Made by a program: the position numbers and the translations under genes. A model generated the notes under the pieces. That model was not told the DNA's origin. It did not search any database and saw nothing but the letters and a program-made list of their open reading frames with translations. Below are positions 7,053-7,868 of a DNA stretch of 7,868 nucleotides, piece after piece (the first letter of the stretch is position 1; each line of letters opens with the position of its first letter). The DNA is from a bacterium (GTDB lineage: Bacteria; BMS3Abin14). The stretch covers positions 1 to 7,868 of the forward strand of contig JARGFV010000113.1 in NCBI GenBank assembly GCA_029210545.1, in the 5' to 3' direction.

Positions 7053-7760
7053 CTAGCTGCGGCCAGTAGTCGGCAGGGGCAGCCCGAGAAGCTCCATGAC
7101 CTTCTGGATATCTTCCCATACATCCCGCTTGGCGTGCGGATTGCGCAGGAGATAGGACGGATGATAGGTGGGCATGAGAGGTGTGCCTTTGTAGTCGTGA
7201 AAATCTCCCCGGAGACGTGATATCCCCAGGTCGGAACCCAGCAACGTCCGGGCCGCGAAGCTGCCCAGTGCGCAGATAACCTGGGGCTGGATGATCTCAA
7301 GCTGCCTTGCGAGAAACGGCTGGCACATGGCGACCTCGGCCGGTAAAGGGTCCCGGTTCCCCGGCGGGCGGCACTTGATCACGTTGCAGATGTACACCTG
7401 TTCCCGTGTAAGCCCCATTGCTGCGATGATCCTCGTGAGTGTCTGGCCGGCTTTGCCGACGAAAGGTTCACCCCGCAGATCCTCGTCCCGCCCTGGGGCC
7501 TCCCCCACGAAAACCACCCTGGCCCCCGGATCTCCGACCCCGAACACGATATTGTTCCTTTCGGCAGCGAGGCCGCATCGCCTGCAGTCCCCCAGATCCC
7601 TCCTCAAACCGTCCAGGGCAAGGTCATCTCCGGGCTGGACTTCACCACCCACCTCAGGCTGCAGGACCACTCCCGCAGGCCCGCGGGACGGCAAGTGCCG
7701 CACTCCGATGCTCTCCAGGTAAAGTTTGGCAAGGTATCCCATAAGTTTTTCCCGTTTCAA
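7053..7760 (-). CDS. Family 4 (Fe-S) uracil-DNA glycosylase
   Basis: This 235-residue enzyme should remove uracil from DNA, starting base excision repair after cytosine deamination or dUMP incorporation; it acts in the cytoplasm. Four cysteines fit the family's 4Fe-4S cluster: C59 and C62 (CRRC), then C130 and C146, 15 residues apart. The active-site motif GEAPGRDED is at 86-94, followed by EPFVGKAG (98-105), NVIKCRPPGNRDP (126-138) and the second active-site motif HPSYLLR (200-206). All key residues are present. The N-terminal 50 or so residues are a helix (about 5-18) and a poorly conserved linker. The start is uncertain: TTG at 7760 or ATG at 7742 (229 residues); neither has a strong ribosome binding site. 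The stop lies 62 bases before the tamB start on the same strand, so co-transcription is likely. It could be labelled a type-4 or 'SPO1 DNA polymerase-related' UDG in databases; the assignment itself is secure. Confidence 0.95.
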   Translation of the reverse strand: MKREKLMGYLAKLYLESIGVRHLPSRGPAGVVLQPEVGGEVQPGDDLALDGLRRDLGDCRRCGLAAERNNIVFGVGDPGARVVFVGEAPGRDEDLRGEPFVGKAGQTLTRIIAAMGLTREQVYICNVIKCRPPGNRDPLPAEVAMCQPFLARQLEIIQPQVICALGSFAARTLLGSDLGISRLRGDFHDYKGTPLMPTYHPSYLLRNPHAKRDVWEDIQKVMELLGLPLPTTGRS

Positions 7761-7782
7761 TTCCAGATTCCAGAGAATGCAT

Positions 7783-7788
7783 ATTATC
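7783..7788 (-). promoter_or_regulatory. Possible -10 box upstream of the glycosylase gene
   Basis: GATAAT on the minus strand matches the sigma-70 -10 consensus at 5 of 6 bases and sits 22 bases before the TTG start (40 before the ATG). No acceptable -35 box is found 16-18 bases further upstream (TTGCGA is present but at 22 bases). It lies in the AT-richest part of the window, which makes a chance match easy. Confidence 0.25.
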
Positions 7789-7814
7789 CAAGATCCGATA
7801 CCTAATAGAGTCGC

Positions 7815-7836
7815 AAAAAGTCCAGGCGGAACTTTT
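7815..7836 (-). terminator. Terminator-like hairpin upstream of the glycosylase gene
   Basis: On the minus strand, AAAAGTTCC, a GCCT loop and GGACTTTTT form an 8-pair stem with one bulged base, ending in a run of five T and then GCGACTC. This would end a transcript coming from a gene to the right of the window on the same strand. The stem is A/T-rich with only three or four G-C pairs, so termination strength is doubtful. Similar 'GGACTTTTTGCGA' intergenic sequences are, as I recall, common in deltaproteobacterial genomes. Confidence 0.35.
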
Positions 7837-7868
7837 CCTGGCTCATTAATGTCCTGGGGAAAGGGAAA

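Noticed and set aside
7808-7855. Tiny frame M-S-Q-E-K-F-R-L-D-F-L-R-L-Y on the minus strand ahead of the glycosylase
   Set aside because: It is 14 codons long, runs through the terminator-like hairpin and has no clear ribosome binding site; it might be the end of a gene outside the window, but nothing supports that.

Overview
The window looks like chromosomal DNA from a GC-rich Gram-negative (diderm) bacterium. A Desulfobacterota (deltaproteobacterial) relative is my best guess. The reasons are the form of the family 4 uracil-DNA glycosylase, an Omp85 protein with an unusually long periplasmic arm next to TamB, and the style of the short intergenic repeats. The sequence shows no phage, plasmid, transposase or CRISPR material. 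The lineage is an inference.

All three recognisable genes lie on the minus strand and read from right to left. Positions 7743-7868 are an AT-richer intergenic stretch with a terminator-like hairpin and a weak -10-like box. Next comes a family 4 (Fe-S) uracil-DNA glycosylase, 7053-7760, with an alternative start at 7742. After a 62-bp gap that carries a GGAGGA ribosome binding site, a TamB-family protein of about 1300 residues starts at a TTG codon at 6990 and ends at 3088. Its stop overlaps the start of a 914-residue Omp85 (BamA/TamA superfamily) outer-membrane protein, 347-3091, in an ATGA junction.

The TamB and Omp85 proteins are the functional core. One is anchored in the inner membrane and spans the periplasm as a long beta-rich bridge. 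The other is a 16-stranded barrel in the outer membrane with a periplasmic arm that I read as seven POTRA domains. Together they should form a translocation and assembly module (TAM), with TamB also a candidate inter-membrane lipid conduit. The DNA-repair gene upstream is probably co-transcribed but is not functionally related in any obvious way.

Positions 1-346 contain no gene. They hold a dense cluster of small repeats: an imperfect palindrome (39-62), a perfect 10-bp-stem palindrome (102-125), a purine-rich 70-bp tandem repeat (117 to about 290), and a GGGCRCR heptad repeat (315-338). The heptad repeat forms a G-quadruplex motif on the mRNA strand just after the stop codon of the Omp85 gene. 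This repeat cluster, the seven-POTRA arm and the reversed tamB-tamA order are the items most worth a second look. I see no clear case for a wholly new biological system here.
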